Assembly: GCA_012845835.1 (NCBI GenBank)
Contig: JABAKD010000013.1
Coordinates: forward strand, 15,504,732 to 15,568,731
Length of the DNA: 64,000 nucleotides
Direction of reading: 5' to 3'
DNA from: Undaria pinnatifida
Lineage: Eukaryota > Sar > Phaeophyceae > Laminariales > Alariaceae
Part shown: positions 42,593-52,394 of the stretch, in pieces
Layout: each line of letters begins with the position of its first letter
Numbering within the stretch: the stretch's first letter is position 1
Notes under the pieces: generated by a model
What the model was told of the DNA's origin: nothing
Databases searched by the model: none
The model's input: the letters and a program-made list of their open reading frames with translations, nothing else
Translations under genes and position numbers: made by a program

Positions 42593-43021
42593 TTATACTC
42601 GTAACCCAGAAAAATCCGACGCGTGTGAGAAGCGGCGACGGCACAATATCACCAGCGGGCTGCACCGACGGCACGGGATGATAACGATGTGAGGAAGTGA
42701 GAGGCGTACCGGTATTGTACATGCGTATGCGTGGCGTGAGGGAGAGATATTTTCCGTTCGTTTCGTTTTACGCTCATCGCTCGTGCTGATGCTTTTTTTG
42801 CGGCGATACTCGAATTCAAGATCACTACAACCCACGTATTTGCCGACGGCGTCATTTGTTACTTTCAGGTACCTGGTATACAGTATCGTATTATCACGCT
42901 CGCAGTCTCTCATTGGTGCGGCGCCTTGCCAGATGACGATATCGGCAGTAAAGAGGGACCCCGCACTATCGCCGGCTAGGGTGGCACTCTTTAGGACGAG
43001 CAAGGTCGTCACGAAGCGATT
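42593..43021 (-). CDS. Candidate coding fragment, unknown protein
   Basis: A minus-strand frame of about 139 codons looks protein-like with moderate to high GC3. It reads RFVTTLLVLKSATLAGDSAG, SLFTADIVIWQGAAPM, RDCERDNTILYTRYLKV, then EFEYRRKKSISTSDERK. A TATACCAGGTACCTG motif falls inside and could mark an insertion or a splice site (CCAG then GTACCT). The C-terminal 40 residues are less convincing. The start is uncertain because the first in-frame ATG is internal, so an upstream exon is likely. No family is recognised. The plus-strand 80-codon frame is its shadow. Confidence 0.4.
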   Translation of the reverse strand, partial: NRFVTTLLVLKSATLAGDSAGSLFTADIVIWQGAAPMRDCERDNTILYTRYLKVTNDAVGKYVGCSDLEFEYRRKKSISTSDERKTKRTENISPSRHAYACTIPVRLSLPHIVIIPCRRCSPLVILCRRRFSHASDFSGLRV

Positions 43022-43407
43022 TTGACCACACTAAACTGGCACTCCGCAGTAAAGGACATATATATATACCGCACTAACAAGCTATAACAAGCTATAACAA
43101 GGGGCCACGACTGCTGTCGAGGGGATTAGTCCAGCCCGGAGTATGACTACTATTAATACTGCTGACATTTTTTCGGGTGCCCCGAAGGAAAAGCTGACGT
43201 TTTGTCTTTTTCCGTGTTCTCGTCGGATGCACGTCTGTCTGATTATCGCTATCTACAAAGGGCGGAGTGGTACAGTTTTTGGTGTGCGCACCAGACGTGA
43301 TAAGATTATTCGATGCTGGCCGATCGCTACAGACCGTGCTGGACCGCGTTTTCGTGTAAGATTTACACAGGCCTAAATATGCCATGGGACATGTGAAGCA
43401 AAAAAAA

Positions 43408-43560
43408 GGGAAAGGGAAAGGGAAAGGGAAAGGGAAAGGGAAAGGGAAAGGGAAAGGGAAAGGGAAAGGGAAAGGGAAAGGGAAAGGGAAAGGGAAAGGG
43501 AAAGGGAAAGGGAAAGGGAAAGGGAAACGGAAACGGAAAGGGAAAGGGAAAGGGAAACGG
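43408..43560. repeat. (GGGAAA)n microsatellite
   Basis: About 25 hexamers with four GGAAAC variants near the 3' end. The Gly-Lys and Pro-Phe frames across it are artefacts. Confidence 0.95.
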
Positions 43561-44112
43561 AAAACGCGCATTATGAAGGATACAGAGCCGAAGTTTGGGC
43601 ACACTATTACGTTACACTAAAACCTACCGGTAATTGTCTGGCCTCAGCCAAGGCAACAGAAGGCTAACTCGAACTTGCTCTCCGCCAACGGACGGACGTG
43701 CTGCAGCATGCTGTCTCCGAGTACCTTTGCCACAGGCCGTACAGGGCAGCGTCGTTACGTTGTGTTTGCCGTTCCACAGTGTGTAGTATGATTTTTATTC
43801 TTCAACACCACAACCCGTACAGGACAGCACTACTACTGTTCTGTAAGAAGACCGCCGCAGACCGTACAAGGCAGTATAATGTCGGCCCTTCGCCAAGTAA
43901 CCCGGAGCAGAGGGTTAGGGATGATTTCTCAGTTGAGATAGGGTATGTTCCACACTAACTTCAGTATTACTGCTCTCGGAATTCTTGCTTCCCCCTTTTG
44001 TTTGTAGCTGTGCTTCTTGTAGTGCAGTAAAACTATTAATACTAATAATAGTATTATTGTTTATTACCACGTTATGGTGCATAGTAATAATATTAATAGT
44101 GTATTATTATGT
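43561..44112. other. Unassigned, with partial family E copy
   Basis: GTATGTTCCACACTAACTTC and GAATTCTTGCTTCCCCC at 43935-43988 match the reverse of family E. The rest is AT-rich, with ATTAATAATAT words at 44030-44110. Confidence 0.5.
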
Positions 44113-44230
44113 GCTATAAGAAAAATGAAAATACACTCCAGCTGTGAAATCGAAGGCTTCGACGAAAATAATCTTTGCAAGCTGTGTGTGTTACTCCGAT
44201 CGCGCGTACTACTGGTTGTCGTATAGATCG
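44113..44230 (-). repeat. SINE-C, medium copy
   Basis: In plus reading it runs from ATGAAAATACACTCCAGCTG through GCAAGCTGTGTGTG to CGATCGCGCGTACTACTGG. A GAATATTTTG to GAAGGCTTCG change marks it as diverged. Confidence 0.8.
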
Positions 44231-45149
44231 GCGTGCATTACTATAATAGTGTGTTGCAGTGAATTTTATGTTTTATTGTTCTGTGTGAGACGACAAGATA
44301 TAACACCAGCCCGTCGTTCGTCTTTGATGCTTTCCACGCGCCTGACAACAAGGAGACATCAATCTCCGTTGTGTGTCTAAACTGAAAGCGGTCGGTTTTG
44401 TTCACTGAAATACATGCCATGCATAGTGTATGTTTCCTACAATTCACCCGAGAAAAAAATAATTTTCCTTCGTACAATTCACATCCACCCGAGAACGAAA
44501 GGGAGGGCCTATAAGTAGGTAGGCGTGGTGTGCTTGCATAACACAGCTTGCTTGCAAAGTTGTGTTTACACCATTCAATCGTTCGTACGCACATCTGAAG
44601 TTTTCAACTTTTTTATAATATATATAGTCTCATTACGTTTGGTGCCCACGCAGCAAAATTCAAAGAAAACTAATACGACGAACGATAGAATACGTCAGCT
44701 GTGAGTTTGACCACTCACGGAGTGGATAGTAATTGTCGATGCTCATACAAAGCATGTATTATGTGTTACACAAACGTCAGCTGTCGACCGATTGGCTATA
44801 CTAATGGTAGTCGCCGCTCAGCTTTGATAGGCTATTAGCACGCATAGGGCTGTCCTAGTTGAAGTTTTCTCACATACATTACGAGTCGCGCATTGCCGCA
44901 ACAACCCGCCGTCCGCATAGCCCGTCGATGGTCGCAAAACAGGCTGCTACCAATAAAACATGGAGGCTAAACAAAAGGGAGACTGGATCGTCAAACATAT
45001 GAATAAATAAATGTGTATGGAATTAATAAGCTCGCCCAGAGAAAATTGCGTGAAACAAAAAAGTAAACCACAGCAGTGTGCCACGAAACCTTCTGGTGCT
45101 TGTTAGCAGTAAATAGAGATCAGGCGCCCTTTTACTTTTTTTTTTTCCC
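44231..45149. other. Unassigned, possible remnant SINE-C
   Basis: CGTCAGCTGTGAGTTTGACC and TTGTCGATGCTCATAC at 44690-44760 are faintly SINE-C-like in order. No gene is seen. Confidence 0.35.
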
Positions 45150-45330
45150 GGGGGGTAATATTTCACTCCAGAGTGACTGTGGAGCCTGTTTTTTGTTTCT
45201 GTGCGCACGGACTTGATCATACGAGAGCTAGTGAGAGAACAACAACCACAACAACCACAACAATCACCGCCACCACCACCACCACCACCACCATAATGAC
45301 GACGACGACAACAACATCAACAACAACAGG
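45150..45330 (+). repeat. SINE-D-like repeat with AAC/ACC tail
   Basis: CACTCCAGAGTGACTGTGGA and GAGAGAACAACAACCACAAC run into a long ACC, GAC and AAC tail that ends near 45330. It shows well how these copies end in trinucleotide simple sequence. Confidence 0.7.
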
Positions 45331-45479
45331 TGTCAACAGGGTCTGTTGACTAACCTGTTAACAGCAACAAACAGGTGTTAAGTTTGTCTAAATTTTCCGC
45401 TCTACTGCTACCGCGAGAGGTTAGGTGGCATGTAACATGTAACAAGTTAACATGCTAACATGGTTTTGATCGCGCAAAA

Positions 45480-45600
45480 AGGTTCAACATTGAATTTCCC
45501 ATTGCTCGTCGGTGTTTATCGATGTTTGCCAGCTCACGCTCTCTCGCTTTCGGTGACGGAAGATCAGATGTGGTGCTGCCGGGGTTCGAACCTCCAAGCT
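45480..45600 (-). repeat. SINE-A, diverged partial copy
   Basis: Plus-strand CCCATTGCTCGTCGGTG, CAGCTCACGCTCTCTCGCTT and CGGGGTTCGAACCTCC match the reversed SINE-A body and B box. The middle is shortened. Confidence 0.6.
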
Positions 45601-46126
45601 TCAGCCAGAAAAAGCGTGACATAGCACAGCAGCCACTATTATTAGTATTAATAGTAGAAGTGTGGCAGTACAGGAGGCACAGACAGGGTAAAAATAATGG
45701 ATTTAGTGTGAATGTTGGAAAATTTCATGATATATATGAAGACAAGAAACACGCTACGTTATCATATTCCCCAGATTTATTGCTACTAACATAACGCTAC
45801 TACACTACAACTGTACACTACGTATACAAGTATAGTACTGTAGTACTGTAGTAGTATAGTACTGTATTAGTGTATAGCTTGCGCTGCCGGGGTAGTAACG
45901 AGGACCGTACCGCTGATAGGGACAGACAGCTCACGCTATCGCTATAGTGGGATCCGAAGGACGCGCCAGCTAGCGCTGGTTTGCGAAATCAACTGAGTTA
46001 AATCGACACACGACGCGTATGAAAATACGTGGAAGTGTGGTGAGCTTAAGCTCTGGTTTGCCCACCCCATCCGCCGGAGGATGAAGAAACAACAACAAAA
46101 AAACACTCTCGTCGTGGTAAGGCGAA
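45601..46126. other. Unassigned sequence
   Basis: It contains GTAGTACTGTAGTAGTATAG words at 45820-45870. The word ATCCGCCGGAGGATGA at 46066 recurs at about 50343. Confidence 0.45.
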
Positions 46127-46284
46127 AAGACAACAACAACAACAACAACAACAACAGCAACAACAACAACAACAACAACAACAAAAACAACAACAACAAC
46201 AACAAAAACAACAACAACAAAAACAACAACAACAACAACAAAAACAACAACAACAACAACAAAAACAACAACAACAACAACAAC
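46127..46284. repeat. (AAC)n microsatellite
   Basis: Over 50 AAC triplets have AAAAAC interruptions at regular intervals. The Asn, Cys, Val and Leu frames across it are artefacts. Confidence 0.95.
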
Positions 46285-47712
46285 CGCAATCAAGATTGGC
46301 ATGTTCATTTATGTTGTGCATGGTACCACAGTATACTACTCCGCAGACTCAAGAGACAGGCGAAATGTTGAATGAGTTACTCAGATAATCTCAAGGGACA
46401 CCTCAACAACAAAATTGCAGTTAATAATCCTAACTTTTTCCCTTCTTTATTTCCAAGTAGGTTTCCCCACTACTCGAGTGGCTACGAGCAGTGTCATTTG
46501 TTAGTTGTTGTTGTTGTTGCTGTTGTTGTTGAGATGGTCGTTGAGCGCTGAAATAAAGCTCATCATGCGATATGACCTGGGATCTGGGAGCGCCAAAACT
46601 AAAAAATAAGTTGCATCAGCCACACACAGCGTTCTCAGAATATTGCATCGACGAATTAATGCGAGAAGAACAACTTAACGCTTAGAACAACATTTACAAC
46701 ACAATGAATGGAGATATCGAGCAGGCCAGTGTAAAACCGCAAAAAATAAGCGCGGATGTACAACCGAAATTCCCGCAATATCCTTCCTCCGGAGATCCGC
46801 ACACAGGTTCTTCCGTGGTAAGTTAGTGGATATAGTAGTTGGTGGAGTAGTTTACGAGAAACGAGGATGAAGAAACCATAAGTAATTACACATGATGTCA
46901 TGTACCCACAAGTATATACACCACGAACATATTTGGTGCGCTCAGCTCGAACTAGCCTATACCTTGGGAATCATTAAATAATGATTTAACCTAGTCGGGG
47001 ATTGGTTACTTTTATGTTTCTTGTGTTGGCCTCCGACAATGTACAAGGTAGTGACAGACCCACACCCATGGGGTGGGGATGAAGGCTGAGTGCGGCCTAA
47101 CCGTGTTAAAAGGGCATCCGCGTATTTTGGGGACATGCTATTTGCAGTTAGTGTGGGATAACGTGTGCAGTGAGTGCTGAAAACGGTTATTAAGGATTAA
47201 GAATTTAATATACATGACAGTGTATATGACAATATATATATATGTGCAATGAGAACCAGGAATCGTGGAGCAAGGGCAGCAGGTGGATCACTAGGTCGAC
47301 ACTAAGGCGGACGATGCTATCATTAACCATATATATGGCTACAGAAAGGAGGTAGAGGCCGTGCATAAAATTATTCAATATAGGCTCCTTTCCTGTGGAG
47401 TTCCCTTGTTTTTTTTCTACTTTCGATGAATATGTTGCTATTATGACATTAATTGTACCAATTCAGTTACTATTAGTTGTCGACGCCGAAGCTTATGCTC
47501 TGCACATTGTCGGATGAGAAACATACTTCTATTACATGATATTACATGCTATTACATGCTATTAATAAGAGTATATTACAGCGTATATTATGCAATATGG
47601 TCACTGCACAGCTCGGTGATAATGGCGTATCTCTAATGAAAGTACATACATAGTGCGTGCGGCATCTGACGATCAAGCCTGGACCTCGGATCTATACTCT
47701 AGGGTCGCAATC
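46285..47712. other. Unassigned sequence
   Basis: No exon-like sequence is seen. ATTACATGCTATTACATG repeats occur near 47530-47560, and a GTCAAGCCTGGACC word at about 47672 is shared with 39629. Confidence 0.5.
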
Positions 47713-47794
47713 CCTTAAATTAGTCATCTTAAATTAGTCATCTTAAATTGGTCACCTTAAATTAGTCACCTTAGATTAGTCACCTCAAATTAGT
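47713..47794. repeat. TTAAATTAGTCACC minisatellite, left part
   Basis: Five to six 14-bp units continue at 49441-49487 on the other side of the hAT-like element. Confidence 0.85.
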
Positions 47795-48154
47795 CAGGGC
47801 TTTTCACGGGTCATGACCCGACCCGCGGGTCGGGTCAAGGGGGTTTCAAAATCTCGCGGGTCGGGTCGGGTCGGGTCAAGAGGTTTTCAAAATCTCGCGG
47901 GTCGGGTCGGGTCATGACCCGCGAGATACGGGTCACTTCGCGGGTCAAGCCATAATGACCCGTGAGTTGTTTTGGGCTGACCCGCGGGTCAAACCCGCGG
48001 ATCTAGCCGGCGGATCCGCCTTTTTCAAACTTACAGCTGAGAGCCACGTTGATGCCGTGCAGGCGTCCCGCGGGTCAGGCCCGCGGGTCCGCCAATAAAA
48101 TACAAACATTATTTTTTCGGCTTCCTGCCTCCCTCGTGCCGATGCTCCGATCAT

Positions 48155-48472
48155 ATGTCATCACAGCGTGCAGAACAATCACCAGGCAGTACCCCTCGCT
48201 ACTCGTACCAAGGCATACGGCAGTGTGACGGGAATCCTGTTCCTACTGAAGCCGCAACAACAACAACAGCAGTAATATTACGGTCATACCAGTACGAAAT
48301 GTCACCAAACAAACGTAAAAAGGCAAGGAAGGACAGTCGTCGTCGAAGCAGCAGCAGCAGCACTGGCAGCAGCAAGCACCAGCAGCAGACGCCGGATTCT
48401 CGCGGATCGCAGCCCCTGCTGACAGACCCACCGCCCCAGTTGTGGGCTTGCTGCCGGAGGCGGCTCAGCTAG
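48155..48472 (+). CDS. Small basic, Ser/Gln-rich ORF inside hAT-like element
   Basis: This 105-codon frame has a basic patch (NKRKKARKDSRRR), a serine run from CAG repeats, and GSQPLLTDPPPQLWACCRRR. A second version at 48575-48814 repeats the basic patch (TKRKKARRR), a longer CAG tract and the same C-terminal words. The pair could be a duplicated transposase N-terminal or host exon captured by the element. Expression is unproven and a chance frame in CAG-rich DNA is possible. Confidence 0.3.
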   Translation: MSSQRAEQSPGSTPRYSYQGIRQCDGNPVPTEAATTTTAVILRSYQYEMSPNKRKKARKDSRRRSSSSSTGSSKHQQQTPDSRGSQPLLTDPPPQLWACCRRRLS

Positions 48473-48845
48473 GCTGCTTGCCGGGGCTGGAGATTGCACA
48501 GATAGAAGATAGATACAGCAGTGGTAGTAGTAGTAGACTACTAAGTAGTAGTAGCTAGCTCAAGAATTATCATACCAGCACGAAATGTGACTAAACGTAA
48601 AAAAGCAAGAAGAAGAGCAGCCGTTGTCGAAGCAGCAGCAGCAGCAAGCAGCAGCAGCAGCAGCAGCAAGCAGCAGCAGCAGCAGCAGCAGCGGCAGCAG
48701 CACCCTGGCAGCAGCAAGCACCAGCAGCAGACAACGCATCCTCGCGGATCGCAGCCCTTGCTGGCAGGTCCACTGCCCCAATTGTGGGCTTGCTGCCGGA
48801 GGCGGCTCAGCTAGGCTGCTTGCCGGGGCCGGAGATTGCACTTAC
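48290..48845 (+). repeat. Direct duplication with CAG tracts in hAT-like element
   Basis: Blocks 48290-48500 and 48575-48842 share ACGAAATGT, CTCGCGGATCGCAGCCC, GTGGGCTTGCTGCCGGAGGC and GGAGATTGCAC. CAG runs at 48345-48375 and 48628-48725 differ in length between the blocks. Confidence 0.85.
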
Positions 48846-49440
48846 TTGTAAACAAGTTTTATAACTAGCTTGCTCGTCGGGTCGCTCGTCGGGTCGACCT
48901 GGTGGTCTAACGGTACGGGCATGTCCATGCATGTGGGTTGCGGATTATTTCCTATTTCTCGCGCGCACACCACATAGCATAATCATCAGCAGCAGCAGCT
49001 GCAAACAATGCCGGTAAAAAACGCAGAGAACACGACATATTGGGAAAAGTACGAGGGACCAAGGACCAACCAACCGACCGAGGTATACATGCTTTGACCC
49101 GTGACTTTTTGACTTTGACCCGTGAGAAATGTCACGGGTCAAGTTAACGTGACCCGCCAGACGACCCGAATCTCGCGGGTCACTCGGATTGTCGCGGGTC
49201 GGGTCGGGTCGGGTCAGGACGATTACAAAATCTCGCGGGTCGGGTCGGGTCGGGTCAAGACGTCTCGAAAATCTCGCGGGTCGGGTCGGGTCGGGTCAAG
49301 ACGTCTCGAAAATCTCGCGGGTCGGGTCGGGTCGGGTCAAGACGTCTCAAAAATCTCGCGGGTCGGGTCGGGTCAGCTGACCCGACCCGACCCGACCCGA
49401 CCCGACCCGCGAGATTTGACCCGACCCGTGAAAAGCCCTG

Positions 49441-49487
49441 AAATTAGTCACCTTAAATTAGTCACCTTTAGTCACCTTTAGTCAGTC
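49441..49487. repeat. TTAAATTAGTCACC minisatellite, right part
   Basis: It resumes the array of 47713-47794 after the hAT-like insertion and ends in two CTTTAGTCAC units. Confidence 0.8.
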
Positions 49488-49639
49488 TGAGTGCTGCCCC
49501 AAACAGGCGGGGTAAAGGGGTTGGCTTATGCTTGCGGACAAGTCTGATTTACTATGTGGCATTTATGTGTGTGACGGTAGCATCTTCGGAGATGCTGTGA
49601 AACTCATTCATTGGTTCCCGAAAGCGCCACTTTGGGGTC

Positions 49640-49745
49640 TCGTATACCGTATACCGTATCCCATATACCCTATAATACCGTATACCGTGTACCGTATACC
49701 ATGTACCGTATACCGTATACCGTACACCGTATACTGTGTATCATG
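49640..49745. repeat. (CCGTATA)n microsatellite
   Basis: About twelve degenerate CCGTATA or CCATGTA heptamers occur, and the plus-strand frame reading tyrosine and proline words across them is an artefact. Confidence 0.85.
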
Positions 49746-50009
49746 TACCTGGAATGATCGGTGTGAACAGAGAGCATTTCCCCACCGACTGGTCCGTACG
49801 ATAATTTAGACATTTATTTATGTTTTTCTGAACCTTCTTCTTTTCCCATCGTGATGCCGGCACAGGTGTCGAGACTCTTCTCCCCGTGACCGAGCTAATT
49901 ATCCTCGTGACCGAGCCCAGGCAGCCTGCACCCCGGTGTACTGTTTACCCCATTATGCTATTAACAGCAGTGTACCTGCTAGTATGATCGACACAACCGG
50001 TGGTTGGGG

Positions 50010-50384
50010 TACAGGCAGGCTCGCGGGGACAGACGTCACGAGGGAAGAAGAATAAGGTTGACTATGCCCAGGGAAACAGACCCAGGAGTGTCGCCACCCC
50101 TCCCCCAGAGCTATTTCCGCAGACCAGAGGCAAGGCATTGCCGCAGGCATCTGCAGCACCCCCGCTCAGCGTAACTGTGGCGAGGAGCGACTCGCGTACG
50201 AAGCAACGATCGAGTCGGCCCTAATCATCGAAATATATTTTCTGATGTTGAGGATTTTGCGACAAAGGTCGTCAGTGCTCTCAGAAGTTTCGAAAGCGGG
50301 AGAACATGACGGACCGAGCAGATGCTTTATTTTTCCCCATCATCCGCCGGAGGATAATAAAATAAAAAATAAAAGTTACAAGGC
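50010..50384 (+). CDS. Candidate 3' coding region, frame unresolved
   Basis: Two overlapping plus-strand frames look coding. One ends at 50224 and is rich in Lys, Arg, Pro and Gln (GKKNKVDYAQGNRPRS, PLSVTVARSDSRTKQRSS). The other runs from about 50060 to 50384 (EERLAYEATIESALIIEIYF) and runs into the LTR of the following TRIM-1 copy, which supplies its stop codon. GC3 is elevated in both up to about 50220. A GCCGGAGGATAATAAAATAA stretch at 50346 could hold a polyadenylation signal. I cannot choose between the frames. Confidence 0.3.
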
Positions 50385-50741
50385 TTAGTTTGGGTAAGCT
50401 CTTGGTTAACCTTTCGCAAGTAAGTGGTTAAACAGACTATTAATAATACCCCACTAATACCCCACTAATAATGGCGTCATCAACAGACCAGGGCTTTTGG
50501 GGTCGTGGGTTCGAATCCCACCATCCGCAATAATACTGTAATAAACTTTTCAGACTTTCCCCATGTCGAACTTGAAAATACTCTGCCCGGTATACCCAGG
50601 AAATGAAACCGCTCGGATATTGGCATGTCCGCCCGTATATCTGGCCGACCTGCTATCCCGTCGTTTCAGGGGGGGGGGATGTTATAAGGCTTAGTTTGGG
50701 TAAGCTATTGGTCATCACCTTTTTTTGCAAGTAGTCAAACG
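50374..50741 (+). mobile_element. TRIM-1 copy 1, diverged
   Basis: The 5' LTR (50374 to about 50469) has small duplications. The internal region has ATGGCGTCATCAACAGACC (primer site), a perfect tRNA T-arm-like GTGGGTTCGAATCCCAC and a G-run purine tract. The 3' LTR begins TGTTATAAGG at 50680 and is truncated near 50741. Confidence 0.8.
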
Positions 50742-51563
50742 TGTTAGAGATGCTACTTACTTGTCAGTATAACCATCACGTTGTTGTTACTTGACATCAC
50801 TTTAAAAAGTCATCTGGTATACATTGCGAGTTAGTTGCTATTCATATTATTAATAATATTATAGCACGACAGACAGTACTCAGTCTGGTAGTTAACAGTT
50901 GTCGTTTATCGATACAATACGTGGCAAGCACAAGTCTCAGCAGCAAAAATATCTTGGATACATGATACGCAGCAGTTTACAGGCTAATCACATCCACATA
51001 CATCTGGTACATGTAATACGTACTGAGTACACGTTGAGAGGGACTCGTAGGCAGTCTAAGGTATCTCTCGTGGAACCGGTATCAAGATATTCAAGATACG
51101 AGTTAGTTGTTGATGAAGTAAGAAGATAGGCTACATAGGGTCATATGATCACATAATACCCTGAGATACGAGTTGTTAAACAACAAGGCTGTAGGATCTC
51201 GCCTTGGGGTCTTTTGCTTCTTGGGGTCATATCGTAGCTTGTTTTTTGTTTTGTATATCCGTATCCTGGAATTATATCGGTCGGTACCGTTGTTCAAGGG
51301 TCCATTTCAAAGGTCCTTTTTTTCTTCTTGTTTGCAACGGATTTTGAGGGTCCTTATCTTTGAGCTACGAGCGGCGCACAGGCGTATCGCTCATATGTAT
51401 GTGCTCACTCCTTTTCGCTCACCATCAGCTCTCATCTGCTGAGCAAATTAACCATCAACCAGCATATTATCGGGGTCGCCGAACAACATCTTCTCTGCTA
51501 GAGCTCTCTGCTCGTTTACAGGCTCACCCAACCGTGGCCTTCGTTTGCCTCAAATCATATATG
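50742..51563. other. Unassigned sequence
   Basis: No repeat match or exon-like segment was found. GATACGAGTTAGTTGTTGA and GAGATACGAGTTGTTAAAC at about 51095-51180 form a loose repeat. Confidence 0.45.
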
Positions 51564-51682
51564 AACACACACAACAACCCGTAATACGCGCGATCGAAGT
51601 ATCACACAGCTTGCAAAGATGACTTTCGACAAAATATTCGATCTCACAGCTGGATGGAGTGTATTTTAGTTTTTATAATATA
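51564..51682 (+). repeat. SINE-C, medium copy
   Basis: AACCCGTAATACGCGCGATC through TTTTTATAATATA, with the conserved ATG here reading MTFDKIFDLTAG. Confidence 0.8.
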
Positions 51683-51773
51683 GGCTGTGTATTCATCGCG
51701 TCATCAGAAAGCGAGCCTACGAGCGTACACCAGCTAAGAGCTGATACACGCCACATGCCATCTCAAATATAAG

Positions 51774-51807
51774 AGGGTTTATTAAAACGGACTAATACCC
51801 CGCTAAT
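51774..51807 (+). repeat. TRIM-1 LTR-end fragment
   Basis: AACGGACTAATACCCCGCTA followed by ATAATGGC matches the LTR end plus the start of the primer site. The rest is missing. Confidence 0.6.
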
Positions 51808-52021
51808 AATGGCAAGTAAGTATCTAATAAAAATATTTCGAGCATTATTTACTCTAACAATTAGTCTACATATTTACAATAATAATTACATTGTTTCGGG
51901 TTTCCTTTTTGGTTTTAAGTTTTCAATACTCTACATAGGTTGCTCCATTCTGGTTTTCCGTTTTCCTCTCTCTTCCTGTGGCCTGTCTTTTAGCGATCTG
52001 CTTTATTAGTGAATAGCCCTA

Positions 52022-52394
52022 TGTTATAAGGCTTAGTTTGGGTAAGCTATTGGTTAACCAGTTGCAAGTGGTCAAACGGACTAATACCCCACTAATTCCT
52101 TAACAAATGGCGTCGTCGACAGACCATGGGTTTTTGGGTCGTGGGTTCGATCCCCACCATCCACAATAATAAACTTTTCAGATTTTCCCCATGTCGAACT
52201 TGAAAAATACTCTTCCTGGTATCCCCAGGAAATGAAACGGCTTGGATATTGACAGAGGTCCGCCGTATATCCGGCCGACCTGCTATCCCGCCGTTTCAGG
52301 GGGGGGAGAGTGTTATAAGGCTTAGTTTGGGTAAGCTATTGGTTAACCAGTTGCAAGTGGTCAAACGGACTAATACCCCACTAATTCCTTAACA
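52022..52394 (+). mobile_element. TRIM-1 copy 2: intact 373-bp miniature LTR element
   Basis: Two 84-bp LTRs, 52022-52105 and 52311-52394, are identical, start TGTTATAAGG and end CCTTAACA. CCTA is duplicated at 52018-52021 and 52395-52398. After the 5' LTR come ATGGCGTCGTCGACAGACC (primer site) and a T-arm-like GTGGGTTCGATCCCCAC. Before the 3' LTR is the purine tract AGGGGGGGGAGAG. Identical LTRs mean a recent insertion. With only 205 internal bases it cannot encode any enzyme. It must use a reverse transcriptase and integrase supplied from elsewhere. Confidence 0.9.

Larger units (their letters stand above)
47795..49440. mobile_element. Non-autonomous hAT-like transposon, 1646 bp
   Basis: The ends are perfect inverted repeats of 18 bp (CAGGGCTTTTCACGGGTC), flanked by AAATTAGT at 47787-47794 and 49441-49448. 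CAGGG...CCCTG ends with an 8-bp duplication are the hallmark of the hAT superfamily. The duplication lies in a minisatellite containing the same word, so it is supportive rather than unique. Both subterminal zones (47814-48110 and 49130-49425) are packed with GGGTC repeats, many followed by AAAATCTCGC, as expected for transposase-binding clusters. The interior has a duplicated CAG-rich block but no transposase, so movement would need an enzyme supplied in trans. Confidence 0.85.

Noticed and set aside
43363-43620. Gly-Lys and Pro-Phe repeat proteins
   Set aside because: They are translations of the (GGGAAA)n microsatellite and have no flanking coding signal.
46046-46371. Several long frames of Cys, Leu, Val or Asn runs
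   Set aside because: They are translations of the (AAC)n microsatellite in all frames.
50500-50530. Possible functional tRNA gene
   Set aside because: The T-arm is perfect but the acceptor halves do not pair and the segment is part of the TRIM-1 internal region.
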